From JAMXLO01 sp035492535 (GTDB lineage Bacteria > Pseudomonadota > Alphaproteobacteria > Acetobacterales > Acetobacteraceae), in assembly GCA_035492535.1 (NCBI GenBank), contig DATJJM010000222.1:6930-70929 (forward strand): DNA of 64,000 bases, given 5' to 3'. Shown piece by piece: positions 1-8,300 of the stretch. The notes under the pieces were generated by a model that worked only from the letters and a program-made list of their open reading frames with translations, ran no database searches and was not told the DNA's origin. The stretch's first letter is position 1. Each line of letters opens with the position of its first letter. A program made the translations under genes and the position numbers.

Positions 1-207
1 AACCGCATCAGCGCACGCATTGCCGCGGTGGAGTAGAGATTCGGCCCACAGCTCAACCCGTATCTCCAGCGCGTCGGTCTGTGCCCGGGTCGGATGCTTC
101 GGGACACCCGCCGGTGTCGCAACAGGTGCCGGACAGTCGGGAAACGCCGGTGGCACAGGCGCGGAACAGCCCGCCAGCAGCAGCGCGAGGGCGAGCGCCC
201 GGGTCAA
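1..207 (-). CDS. o-spanin lipoprotein (Rz1-like), partial
   Basis: The first 69 residues of a lipoprotein that runs off the left edge. It starts with TTG at 207-205, overlapping the TGA stop of the preceding i-spanin gene (TTGA), so the two are translationally coupled. The N-terminus is a short signal peptide (LTRALALALLLAGC) ending in a lipobox LAGC with the acylated Cys at residue 14. A Pro-rich stretch follows (SAPVPPAFPDCPAP), as is usual for Rz1-type outer-membrane spanins. Paired with a single-TM coiled-coil protein, it should join inner and outer membranes at lysis. The call rests on architecture and context, not on a family match. Confidence 0.75.
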   Translation of the reverse strand, partial: MTRALALALLLAGCSAPVPPAFPDCPAPVATPAGVPKHPTRAQTDALEIRVELWAESLLHRGNACADAV

Positions 208-632
208 TTCCGCGGGTTCCGGTACATCGGTAACGGCACGCGGTTGTCGAGATCATGCCTGAGCCCGGTCGTGATATTGTAGAGATCCGCAATCTGGCCG
301 GTGTGCTGATCGAGGCGGGCCGCCAAATTCTCCAGCGCGCTTGTAGTCGGCATATGCGCGATCTGCAGGTTGAGCGCGTTGATCGATTTGGTCAGATCCT
401 CGCCCTGCTTGGCCAGCTTGGCGATGTCATCCGTCGTGACAACGCCCGTGACTTCGACTTTGGTCTTGGTCTCGTAATAGGCGCTGGCCAGTGTGCCGAG
501 TGCCACCAGAGCGGCAAGGCCAACACCGGCCCATGCGACGGCCAGGCTGTTGAATTGGTCCCGTTCCTGCGTCATGTGGTGGGTCTCCCAGGGTCCAAGC
601 CCATTACCCACGGATTTGAAAAGCGACAACAT
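204..632 (-). CDS. i-spanin (Rz-like) single-TM coiled-coil protein
   Basis: 142 aa. A transmembrane segment (about residues 29-51, LAVAWAGVGLAALVALGTLA) is followed by a helical, coiled-coil-prone periplasmic part with heptad-like Leu/Ala/Ile spacing. The topology (N-in, one TM, long helix) and the overlapping lipoprotein gene fit the inner-membrane half of a spanin pair. There are two possible starts: ATG 632 with AGGGGA 7 nt upstream, or ATG 575 (MTQERD) with GGGAG 9 nt upstream; the latter gives a shorter cytoplasmic tail. No holin or endolysin is recognised beside it, so the rest of the lysis cassette may lie beyond the left edge. Confidence 0.65.
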   Translation of the reverse strand: MLSLFKSVGNGLGPWETHHMTQERDQFNSLAVAWAGVGLAALVALGTLASAYYETKTKVEVTGVVTTDDIAKLAKQGEDLTKSINALNLQIAHMPTTSALENLAARLDQHTGQIADLYNITTGLRHDLDNRVPLPMYRNPRN

Positions 633-684
633 GTTTCGTCCCCTATGCGAAAGGAACAGCGTCAGGTGCTGGCCAGAGCCACGC

Positions 685-2073
685 CTACCACTTCACCACG
701 CACAGACCGCCGGCGCCGGCGCCGCCAGCACCACCTAGAGCACCGCCGCAGCCGCCGCCACCCGGGAATACCCCGGCCACACCATTGCTAACAATCGTCG
801 TGTTGCTCTGCAAATTGGCCGGGGTGCCAAATGCCGACCCGCCCTGGCCGACGCTGATCGTGCCCGATACTGGTTCTGTTGGGAATGTGCCCAAAGAACC
901 CTGGATGGTGACCGCGCCTCCGGCGCCGTTTCCGGGAGCGCCCACCGAGACCGACACGACGCCATTTCCAGCCCCGCCGCCACCGCCGCCAGTCGCAGAG
1001 CCAAACGGTCCAAAACTTGATGTGGTGCCGTTTCCGCCATTGGTTGGGGTGGTTGTGCCGCCCGCGCCTGGTGTGCCGATCGTCACGAGGATCACCTGCC
1101 CCGGCGTGACTGATGCAACGCCTCTGCAATATCCGCCGCCGCTGCCTCCTGCACCGCCGCTGTTCGATCCCAGCGAACCGCCGCCACCGCCGCCAGGGCC
1201 CCATACTTCGTATTCGACCGCGAATATATTCGGCGGAACGGTTAAATTTCCCGTCGATGTGAATGCCTGCATACCTCCCGACTTGGCAACGTTCGCCGCC
1301 GGCAGCACGCCCTGTACCTCGGTGGCCAGATTGATCTTCGGTGCCTGCCCTGGATTGCCGCTGTGGTGGCTGTTCAGCAGCCCGGCAAGAAACGGTGCAA
1401 AGGGATAGTTGGTTGGCACATTGACACCGACGCTCGGCCCGGCGGTCAGGATCTCGGCGTTGGTGATCTGTGTCTGGCCGTTGGTCAGGACGATCAGGTA
1501 GAGCGGCACCCAGCCGCCCGTTGGCGTGGGCGGCGTCTCAGACCCAGTGGTGGCAGCCACGCCAGAAATGACCTGGACGATACACTTCCCCTGCCGTTCA
1601 CTCGGCGAAACATTCCCAAGACCGCCCTGCCCGTTCAGCGGTTGGGCGGGGTTCGCGGTGTTGTAGAACGGCGACACGCCTCCGTTCGGGTCACCGCTTC
1701 GCACCACGTCCGACTGGCTGAACTGTGCTTGCACGAGGAAATACTGACTTTGCCCCGCCGGAATGCTGGCCGCGCTGAATGTGAGCTGGCCGCCGTCGTA
1801 CTCGCCCTGTTGCATGATCGTGGTGGTGTCTTGTGGGATCGTGCCCACAGCGACCGCATCGGCATCGGCCAACTGGTAGATATTCCCGCCGGACAGATTG
1901 ATGGTCAGCGACGCGGGGCTGGTCTGCGTCGCTGAAATTCCGGCGATGACTGTCGTTGTGCTGCCCAGCAGTTCTTGCGTGGTCGCAGCGAGCGCCATCA
2001 GCACATCGTGTTCAAATGCCGTGATGTCGAACGAGCGCCACTGTTGCTGCGAGTACCATATGCTGCGGTTCAT
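685..2073 (-). CDS. tail fibre / receptor-binding protein with glycine-rich C-terminus
   Basis: 462 aa. The N-terminal half (1-250) looks like a fibre shaft or adaptor domain. From about residue 290 the protein is dominated by glycine runs (GPGGGGGGSLG, GGGGGGAGNG, FPGGGGCGGALGGAGGAG) and ends in LCVVKW. Glycine-rich C-terminal domains of this kind occur in phage adhesins, where polyglycine helices form the receptor-binding tip. It is the last structural gene of the late operon, just before the spanins and directly after the tail-end genes, as expected for a receptor-binding protein. The host receptor cannot be predicted. Confidence 0.65.
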   Translation of the reverse strand: MNRSIWYSQQQWRSFDITAFEHDVLMALAATTQELLGSTTTVIAGISATQTSPASLTINLSGGNIYQLADADAVAVGTIPQDTTTIMQQGEYDGGQLTFSAASIPAGQSQYFLVQAQFSQSDVVRSGDPNGGVSPFYNTANPAQPLNGQGGLGNVSPSERQGKCIVQVISGVAATTGSETPPTPTGGWVPLYLIVLTNGQTQITNAEILTAGPSVGVNVPTNYPFAPFLAGLLNSHHSGNPGQAPKINLATEVQGVLPAANVAKSGGMQAFTSTGNLTVPPNIFAVEYEVWGPGGGGGGSLGSNSGGAGGSGGGYCRGVASVTPGQVILVTIGTPGAGGTTTPTNGGNGTTSSFGPFGSATGGGGGGAGNGVVSVSVGAPGNGAGGAVTIQGSLGTFPTEPVSGTISVGQGGSAFGTPANLQSNTTIVSNGVAGVFPGGGGCGGALGGAGGAGAGGLCVVKW

Positions 2074-2092
2074 AGTGGGCCCCGAACGTTGT

Positions 2093-2863
2093 TCAGCCGT
2101 AAACGACGCCCGTGTTATATCGGGACTCGTCGTAGATCGCTACCTGTGCTGGTGTTGGCAACGAATTGGCGCCCACGATCTTGACGCCGATCGTGATGCC
2201 GAATGCGCGGATCTGATTGATCAGGGCGTAGATGCTGCTGGCAGAGCCGCTTTCGATGTCGGCCACAAGGCTGCCGGCGACATCGATCCACAGCCCATCA
2301 TCCAGCGTAGGGACCGCGTTGCCCGACAGCGGCGCGATGCCGGCGGCGGGCGCCGTCTCGATGAACCCGGTATATCGTTCCTCGCCTGACACCAGCATCG
2401 GGTTGTTGATCGTGTCCACGTCCAGGAAACTGACCGCATCCGTCGCGCCAGTATCGCCCGGGTTCCATGGCTCAATCATCCGCGGCACGCTGCCGGTCAG
2501 CGCCGCCAGCGCCGCCGACAGGGCAGCTCGGGTCGCCGCCGATCGGAACAGGCCAGACAGGATCTGGTTGGCATAGGCGGCGTCCGACATGCCCGGCGGC
2601 CGCGGCATCCCGCTGCCATAGAAATCCTGTGCCGCAAGGTCCAGCTCTGGCGCCGTCTCGGTCCCCACCAGAACCGCCCGGTCGGCATACTGCACCTGGC
2701 CGAGCACAGCCGTCAGGCCCTGGCTTAGAGCCAACAGGAACGCGAACGCCGCGCCGCCTTTCACAGCATCGGCACTGGCCCAGCCGTCTGGGAATAGCGC
2801 GCCCAGCCGCTGCGCGAACTGTGCCGGCGTCAGTGTCGGGATGATGGTGGGCGTCGATGCCAT
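2093..2863 (-). CDS. tail protein I / baseplate-fibre connector-like
   Basis: 256 aa. It lies downstream of baseplate J and the fibre adaptor genes, where P2- and Mu-like phages carry gpI or DUF2313-type proteins that link baseplate and fibre. The N-terminus (TPAQFAQRLGALFPDGWA) resembles the opening of such proteins, which begin with a short helix around a polymer-gel-like LFP(D/P)G motif. The rest is mixed alpha/beta with no catalytic signature. The role comes from position and the LLPPG-like N-terminus, so the family assignment is moderate. Confidence 0.5.
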   Translation of the reverse strand: MASTPTIIPTLTPAQFAQRLGALFPDGWASADAVKGGAAFAFLLALSQGLTAVLGQVQYADRAVLVGTETAPELDLAAQDFYGSGMPRPPGMSDAAYANQILSGLFRSAATRAALSAALAALTGSVPRMIEPWNPGDTGATDAVSFLDVDTINNPMLVSGEERYTGFIETAPAAGIAPLSGNAVPTLDDGLWIDVAGSLVADIESGSASSIYALINQIRAFGITIGVKIVGANSLPTPAQVAIYDESRYNTGVVYG

Positions 2864-2868
2864 GGCGC

Positions 2869-4122
2869 TTATCCCAGCGTTGGCGAAACAAGCTGGTAGG
2901 CGGTGTATATCAGCGGCCGCCCGGCCGTGGTCAGAAACGACACCTGCAGCTCATAGTCCACCGCACCCGCGGCCGCGATCGACGCGCCGGCCCCCTGCCA
3001 CCAGTTCACCACCGTCAGCGCGCTGTTGGCATTGGGGTTCGGGCTGGCGGCGATCCATGGCGCTGCAAAGCCCTGGGGTGTGATCTTTAGATCGTTGTCG
3101 CCCGTTGCTGTGCCATCCCGTCGGGTCACCGTGATGCCCGTGATCGACACCACCGTATCGCCCTCGATCCGGAGCGATGGGAACGTATCGATGCCGCGGG
3201 TGTCGTTTGACCCCTGGATCATGCTGGGCAGGCGGATCGGTGTGACTGTTGACATGACAGGCGCCTCTACCACACGCGCAACCGAGGACACAGCTACGAC
3301 CCGCACCATGTCCGAAACGGATAGCACTCGCAACATCGGTGAAACTGGTGCCGGAATGACAGGGGGCCTGGTGCCAGTCGATCCCGTCAGCACACCGGTT
3401 GCTGATGAGCCCGCAACAGCCGTGCCGGATAGCGCGCCGCGCCCCGTCAGGATGCCAGCGGCGGCGGATGCTCCGGTGGCTGTGCCAGCTATAGCGCCGC
3501 GGCCGGTGAGGGCCCCTGTGGCTGTTGATGTTGCTGTCGACGTCCCGGCCAGTGCGCCGCGCCCGGCCAGTGCGCCGCCGGCCGTTGACGTAGCGGTCGC
3601 GGTTCCGGTCAGCGCGCCCTTACCGGATAGGATGCCTGTCGCGGTGGATGTGGCAACGGCGGTGCCGGTTAGGTTGCCAGTGCTTCCGATGACGAGATCG
3701 ACGCCCACATAGGACTCATTGGGATTTTGTAAAAAAGTCCCGCCAAGATTATCTTCGGCAGCAGCCGCCACGGCGGTAGCGTTGTTCAGCGTGACCGGGC
3801 CAGAGTCCGCCCACATCGGGCCGCCGATGGACACTTCGGCGAAAAGACAATACGCCGTCCCAGATGCCAAGGTGATCGGACTAATCGGCGCATAGTAGAA
3901 ATTGCCGACCGTCCCGCCTAAGAAAGAGACCACAGCAGATGCTAGAATTGTGGCACCAGTCACGTCGGTCAAGACGACGGTCATGCTGGTATTGCCAGTC
4001 GCCATTCGACAACCAAGCTGCGACACCAACATTGCTACGCTGGGCTTGAATTGCATCCCAGCATATTCGCCGAAGTCATTCCGCTCTACGCCCGGTGTGT
4101 AACTGGCGACGAGGTTCGTCAC
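2869..4122 (-). CDS. tail fibre / fibre-tail adaptor with tandem internal repeats
   Basis: 417 aa in three parts. Residues 1-145 form a beta-rich N-terminal domain. About residues 150-250 are at least five imperfect ~19-20 residue repeats built on GALTGTATATSTATG and GRGALAG. The C-terminal ~130 residues (from MIQGSNDTRGIDTFPSL to the end) resemble small phage fibre-tail adaptor proteins. The repeats are low in charge and rich in Ala, Gly, Ser and Thr, as in fibrous spacers. The gene sits between the protein at 4136 and the I-like protein at 2093. Repeat number may vary between relatives through slippage in the encoding DNA (about 3380-3680). Confidence 0.55.
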   Translation of the reverse strand: MTNLVASYTPGVERNDFGEYAGMQFKPSVAMLVSQLGCRMATGNTSMTVVLTDVTGATILASAVVSFLGGTVGNFYYAPISPITLASGTAYCLFAEVSIGGPMWADSGPVTLNNATAVAAAAEDNLGGTFLQNPNESYVGVDLVIGSTGNLTGTAVATSTATGILSGKGALTGTATATSTAGGALAGRGALAGTSTATSTATGALTGRGAIAGTATGASAAAGILTGRGALSGTAVAGSSATGVLTGSTGTRPPVIPAPVSPMLRVLSVSDMVRVVAVSSVARVVEAPVMSTVTPIRLPSMIQGSNDTRGIDTFPSLRIEGDTVVSITGITVTRRDGTATGDNDLKITPQGFAAPWIAASPNPNANSALTVVNWWQGAGASIAAAGAVDYELQVSFLTTAGRPLIYTAYQLVSPTLG

Positions 4123-4135
4123 GGCCGCGGACTGT

Positions 4136-4735
4136 TTACGACTGCTGCGTTGTCAACACGCCGGCGGCGAACGATGGTGTGATACCGGTGGACACGGCGA
4201 GCGGGGCTGTGGTCGGCGCGTTGACCACTGCCCACTTCAGCGCATTCCCAGCCGTCGAAGCATCGTACGACACCCAACCGCCCATGGCATTCGTCCCACC
4301 TGTGCAGGCCGGGAAGCCGATCGCTGCGGAATTCGACGCGCTCTCGTTCGCCGCAGCGCCCATCAGGCCGGCGAGCGCCGCCCGCGCATAGCCGGTATAG
4401 TTCGCCTCATTGCTGGTGATGTTGGTGTTGTTCGCCTGAAAGTCTGGCGTCATTTCGGTCCAGGTCACACCGCCATCTGTCACCGTACCGCCGGGTGTGG
4501 TCGGCCATGTCGGTTCCGCGCTCCCGGTGTTGCCGGTCGATGCCGAGCAGCGATACATGTGCCCGTTGGGCGTCGCCGGCACCGTGGTCTGGCCGGATGT
4601 CACTGCGGCGGATCGCGGCGACTGGCCGGCTGTGGCGCGGATCAGTGCTATCCACACCGTCGGCATCGCGTATGCGGTGACGCCATTGGAATGATCAATG
4701 AGCTTGTCAGCCAAGTACGTGGTCAGCGATGTCAT
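4136..4735 (-). CDS. putative tail fibre / baseplate-associated protein
   Basis: 199 aa from ATG 4735. An AGGGAG Shine-Dalgarno (SD) overlaps the end of the baseplate J gene, and this start is preferred to an in-frame one 63 nt upstream that would lie inside gpJ. The protein opens MTSLTTYLADKLIDHSNG and is mostly beta-rich and Ser/Thr/Asn-rich. Phage proteins opening with (S)DYLENKLLDHVFG-like motifs are common just after baseplate J and describe a small tail-fibre-side protein. Its place between J and the fibre adaptor supports a baseplate-periphery role. Confidence 0.5.
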   Translation of the reverse strand: MTSLTTYLADKLIDHSNGVTAYAMPTVWIALIRATAGQSPRSAAVTSGQTTVPATPNGHMYRCSASTGNTGSAEPTWPTTPGGTVTDGGVTWTEMTPDFQANNTNITSNEANYTGYARAALAGLMGAAANESASNSAAIGFPACTGGTNAMGGWVSYDASTAGNALKWAVVNAPTTAPLAVSTGITPSFAAGVLTTQQS

Positions 4736-4751
4736 CGATCGGCTCCCTGGA

Positions 4752-5924
4752 TCAGTATGTGCCGACGGCGATGTTCGGCACGCTCGTGCGAATCTCAAAT
4801 GCGGCGGATGGCGTGAAGTCAGCAGCGGTGCCGTTGATCGTCACCGTGGGGGCATTCACCGCCGCGCACCCTGGCACCGACAATGCGGCCTCGATGATCG
4901 CGCTGACATACAGCGTCTCGCCGGCGACCAGTTGGTTTGTCGACGCCGCGATCGAATTCTGGACGGCGGCGATCACCGTTGCTGTCACGAAATTCTCTGC
5001 CACACGAATCAGCAGCCCGATCGTCGCCGTCGTCACATTCGGGCCGGCGGCAAACGCCTGGACCCCGAACGCGCGTACCGCGTCAATCGCGGTGAAAACG
5101 TTGTCGATCAGGCTGGTCGGCGGGTCGCCCGAGCCGTCGTCTACGAACACCGTGAAGCTGCCAGAGACCGTGACGCCCTGCGGGTTCTCGTTCTCAACCG
5201 GATTGATCAGCAGCCCCTGCTGCACGCCGGCCGCGGCGGCGACGATCGCGGATTTGGTCGCCTTGGCCAGCGTGCCCAGATAGAGCACGAAGCGGGCTCG
5301 GAACGCCGCATCCGTCTCGGCGTCAACGCCATTGGTGATCGGTGCTGGGTTCGTCACGGTGTTGATGCCAGGCAGCGGCGAAGCGATGACGATCAGCGCA
5401 TTGGCGGCCACGTTGGACGCCGACCCGGCCGTCAATGCCTGGACCAATGCCGTCACACTCGTCTGGCCGACAGCCAGCACGTAGCTGTTGGTGGCAGCGC
5501 TGTAGGCCGCATTGTTGGTATCCGGCACGACCTGGTACTGGATGCCGCCGTTCGACGTCTGGATGACGGCGCCCCCCTGGTAGACGCCATTCACCAGCGT
5601 CGCAGCCTGGATGCTGACGGGGTTCACTGCGGGCTGGGTGGCCCCGAATGTTACGTCGCCGTCGCCATAGGTGGGCGGCAGCCGCGGGAATGCGAACTGT
5701 GCCATCCAACTATCGAGGTCCGCGCCGGTGGATGTCTGCGCGCGGGTCAGCAGCACCAATTGGCTGATCAGGCCCTGCAGGAATTCAATCTGCACCTGCA
5801 GCGTCTGAAAGAACGCCAGCAGCGCGTCGCCCGATGTGAAGACCGGCGGGATGCCCGTCGATGCGGCAAAGCTCGCCACCATCGAATCGATCATTTGTTG
5901 CGGGGTCTGGGTCGGCAGGGTCAT
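4752..5924 (-). CDS. J: baseplate assembly protein J-like
   Basis: 390 aa, the usual length for the Baseplate_J (gpJ / Mu gp47) family that builds the wedge periphery. Supporting features are an N-terminal helical domain with the SGDALLAFFQ and LLTRAQTSTGADLDSW segments, the middle motif NGVDAETDAAFRARF that marks this family, and a C-terminal beta domain with VFVDDGSGDPP. The neighbours W/gp25-like, V-like and D-like are in the standard order. It starts at ATG 5924, 27 nt after the wedge gene. Confidence 0.9.
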   Translation of the reverse strand: MTLPTQTPQQMIDSMVASFAASTGIPPVFTSGDALLAFFQTLQVQIEFLQGLISQLVLLTRAQTSTGADLDSWMAQFAFPRLPPTYGDGDVTFGATQPAVNPVSIQAATLVNGVYQGGAVIQTSNGGIQYQVVPDTNNAAYSAATNSYVLAVGQTSVTALVQALTAGSASNVAANALIVIASPLPGINTVTNPAPITNGVDAETDAAFRARFVLYLGTLAKATKSAIVAAAAGVQQGLLINPVENENPQGVTVSGSFTVFVDDGSGDPPTSLIDNVFTAIDAVRAFGVQAFAAGPNVTTATIGLLIRVAENFVTATVIAAVQNSIAASTNQLVAGETLYVSAIIEAALSVPGCAAVNAPTVTINGTAADFTPSAAFEIRTSVPNIAVGTY

Positions 5925-5950
5925 TCGCCAAGCGCTCCGTTCGCGCCGGG

Positions 5951-6361
5951 CTACCCAATCTGCAAGCCGAAACTTCCAGACTGCCCGGTAATCAACTGGA
6001 ACCCCACATAGATCATCATCATGTTGGGCTGTGGCTGCTGTATCACGACTTGTGGCTGAACCCCAGGATCAACATCAGTGTCGGACAGGACTGCCTGCGT
6101 GATTTTTGCGATAAGCGAATTACGCCAGGCGCGCGTGGGGTTCTGGCTGACCAGCGCGCCGCCGCCGATCCCATAGGTGGTGTCGAAGAGGTATGTGGGC
6201 GGGGTGAATGTTCCGTCCGGTAGCTGCTGCGCCGAGTTGCTGAGAAAGCGGCGAATGATGCGTTGGCGAACGCGCGGCAGGCCGGTCACCGTCTGCAATG
6301 TGCCGGCCGGCGATAGCACCAGGTCGCCACTCCATTCCAGATCAAGATCGAAACCGCTCAT
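5951..6361 (-). CDS. W: baseplate wedge protein W / gp25-like
   Basis: 136 aa of the GPW/gp25 family, the inner baseplate wedge subunit that nucleates the sheath. Family features include an N-terminal DLDLEWSGDLVLSPAGTL strand region, the central motif VRQRIIRRFLS, and the late segment GGGALVSQNPTRAWRNSLIAK. Its start overlaps the stop of the spike gene (ATGA at 6358-6361), so the two are translationally coupled. Confidence 0.85.
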   Translation of the reverse strand: MSGFDLDLEWSGDLVLSPAGTLQTVTGLPRVRQRIIRRFLSNSAQQLPDGTFTPPTYLFDTTYGIGGGALVSQNPTRAWRNSLIAKITQAVLSDTDVDPGVQPQVVIQQPQPNMMMIYVGFQLITGQSGSFGLQIG

Positions 6362-7017
6362 GCCGAGAACACCGTTGTGGTGCTGGCCTGTATAGTGCCA
6401 CTGATCACCGGATCGCCATCTCGCGCGATCTTTTTCCCACCGACGGCGCCCAGATTGACGTTGCCCGACAGGATATCGATCTGGGATGTGCCGGTGACGG
6501 TGACCGTTTCTGCGCTGGTGATCGACACGTTCTGGGCTGCGGTCACCAGCACATTGCCCTGTGCGTTGGTCTCGACATCACCGTTCGAGTGCAACCGCCA
6601 GAACGTCCCCGACTTGTTGAAGATGACCGTTTCGCCCGGCTGAAGCGGCTGTTCCAGCACCGTTGCCGGCGGTTGCATGACGCCGTTGAATGTCATCCCC
6701 AGGCACGCACACACGCCGCGCTTATGGTCCATGAGGCCGACAAGCACCTGTTCGCCGCCGGTCGGGTTGTCGATCGTGGCGCCACCGAAGGGTGCCACCT
6801 GGACGCCATAGCCGGCGCCGATCGACATGCTGTTGAGCGGCATCCAGCCCGACTCGGTCGGGGCCGGATCGTCATCGCGCAGCGAAGGAATGATCACCTT
6901 CACCCGATGTCCGGCCGGGTCATAGGTCGCGATGTGCCCGTAGAGGATCGGCCGAAAGTCGGCCATCTGCTGCTGTGCCAATTGCCGAACGGAGTGCGCG
7001 AATTCGTCACCGTTCAT
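6358..7017 (-). CDS. V: baseplate central spike protein V-like
   Basis: 219 aa resembling P2 gpV and Mu gp45 membrane-piercing spikes. An OB-fold N-terminal domain (RPILYGHIATYDPAGHRVKV, then GWMPLNS) leads into a Thr/Val/Asn-rich beta-helix C-terminus (VTAAQNVSITSAETVTVTG). The expected iron-binding HxH tip is not evident; the C-terminus instead ends ARDGDPVISGTIQAS, reminiscent of a PAAR-like or spike-cap strand. The gene overlaps both neighbours by ATGA junctions. Confidence 0.85.
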   Translation of the reverse strand: MNGDEFAHSVRQLAQQQMADFRPILYGHIATYDPAGHRVKVIIPSLRDDDPAPTESGWMPLNSMSIGAGYGVQVAPFGGATIDNPTGGEQVLVGLMDHKRGVCACLGMTFNGVMQPPATVLEQPLQPGETVIFNKSGTFWRLHSNGDVETNAQGNVLVTAAQNVSITSAETVTVTGTSQIDILSGNVNLGAVGGKKIARDGDPVISGTIQASTTTVFSA

Positions 7018-8300
7018 ATCGCGGGCCCATCCGAATTGCCGGTCGCGCCGGTGCCGAGCGTTGGGATATCGAGCGCCTTGATCCGCGTGATCAAACCGCC
7101 GCCCTGCGCATCCCCTTTCGGCATGACGAAGCGGTGCTGGAAACCATTCAGATAGAAGCCATTGCCCGCGAAGTTGGGATCCACCTGTCCGCTGATGTTG
7201 ACCGGCTGCGTGGGTGTCGCCCCCGGGTAGCCGTCGATCTCACACGACAGGATCAGCTCTCGCTTCGCGATGTCGATCGCGATGGTCTGCGCCCGCGCAG
7301 TCGCCTGGGCTTGGGTCAGCCCGTCACTGCGGAACGAATACAGGGGCACCTGCGTCGAACTGATCCCGCCTTCCTTTACGTTGGCCAGCTTGGCGTTGGC
7401 GGCGACGGCATCCGGCCCGACCCAGATGCCCGGCTTCAGGCCAGCCGAGCCAGCCATGTTGGCGCCGATGACGGTGGCATAGCCCGTGGTCTGCTGCGCC
7501 TTGGCCGGGTCGTAGCTGAACACCACCACGCGGAATGTCGCGTTCCGCCGCGGGTGGTGCTGAATGTGCAGATCCCGGCATGGCACGGCCCCGTTCGGCA
7601 CGGGGTTCGTTTTCCATGTCAGGTTCAGCGGCGTCAGGCCGGCGCCCGCCTGGCCAAACACAAGCTGTTTCTGCGGCGTGACATAGACGTCGTATCCCGT
7701 GTCGCGGGCAAGCTGGTTCAGGATCTCCCACAGGCTTTGCGGCGTGGCGAGAAACGTCTGATCGGTGGTTCCGTACAGCGTGCCGATCTTGGTGTTTCCG
7801 GGCAGGCCGCCGGTCAGGTTCAGCACCGGGGTCATGCCAAACTGCCCGGCGATCGATGTGACGATCTGTGCCAGCGTCTGGTTGACGTTGCTGGTCCCCA
7901 GCGATGCGGGATCTTTGCCCGGCGCGAGCGGTGCCAGCAGCTTTTCGACGCCGGCCGCGATGTTCGTCAGGACTCGCTTTTGATCGACCAGTTGGCCAGC
8001 CCAATCACGCGCATGGATCGAGACCGAGTCGCGATCATAGTCCCAGTCTGCGTCCAGGTATTCACCACCAAAGATCAGTTGAGCCGGACCTTGGTCTGCG
8101 GTGATTGCCACTGTGATCTCAACGGGCGCGGTGGCATTTGCCGCCATGCTGTAGAGGTCGATCCCCAGCGACGTCAGCATGGTTATGCTGCTGGTGCTGG
8201 TCATGTGTCCGACCGATCCAAAGACGCCGGATGTGATGTCGAACCCTGTGATCGGGAACGCTTTGCCGCCCACCGTCGTGGTGATTGTGAATGCGGTCAT
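7014..8300 (-). CDS. baseplate hub protein D-like (Mu gp44 / T4 gp27-like)
   Basis: 428 aa. The length, its place immediately upstream of the V-like spike and a domain succession compatible with the hub fold (HARDWAGQLVDQKR; AGQFGMTPVLNL; SLWEILNQLARDTGYDVYVT; late TDGLTQAQATARAQ) match P2 gpD and Mu gp44 hub proteins. The WEILNQLARDTGY motif (about residues 190-203) is a hallmark of the family. It should form the trimeric hub carrying the spike. ATGA couplings join it to both neighbours. Confidence 0.85.
   Translation of the reverse strand: MTAFTITTTVGGKAFPITGFDITSGVFGSVGHMTSTSSITMLTSLGIDLYSMAANATAPVEITVAITADQGPAQLIFGGEYLDADWDYDRDSVSIHARDWAGQLVDQKRVLTNIAAGVEKLLAPLAPGKDPASLGTSNVNQTLAQIVTSIAGQFGMTPVLNLTGGLPGNTKIGTLYGTTDQTFLATPQSLWEILNQLARDTGYDVYVTPQKQLVFGQAGAGLTPLNLTWKTNPVPNGAVPCRDLHIQHHPRRNATFRVVVFSYDPAKAQQTTGYATVIGANMAGSAGLKPGIWVGPDAVAANAKLANVKEGGISSTQVPLYSFRSDGLTQAQATARAQTIAIDIAKRELILSCEIDGYPGATPTQPVNISGQVDPNFAGNGFYLNGFQHRFVMPKGDAQGGGLITRIKALDIPTLGTGATGNSDGPAI

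Noticed and set aside
4698..6011. Long plus-strand frame of about 437 codons
   Set aside because: Lies opposite the baseplate J gene. Arg/His/Gly-rich composition and lack of domain features mark it as a high-G+C shadow. Similar antisense frames at 23000-24421, 25156-26268, 34028-35326 and 41550-42656 were rejected for the same reason.
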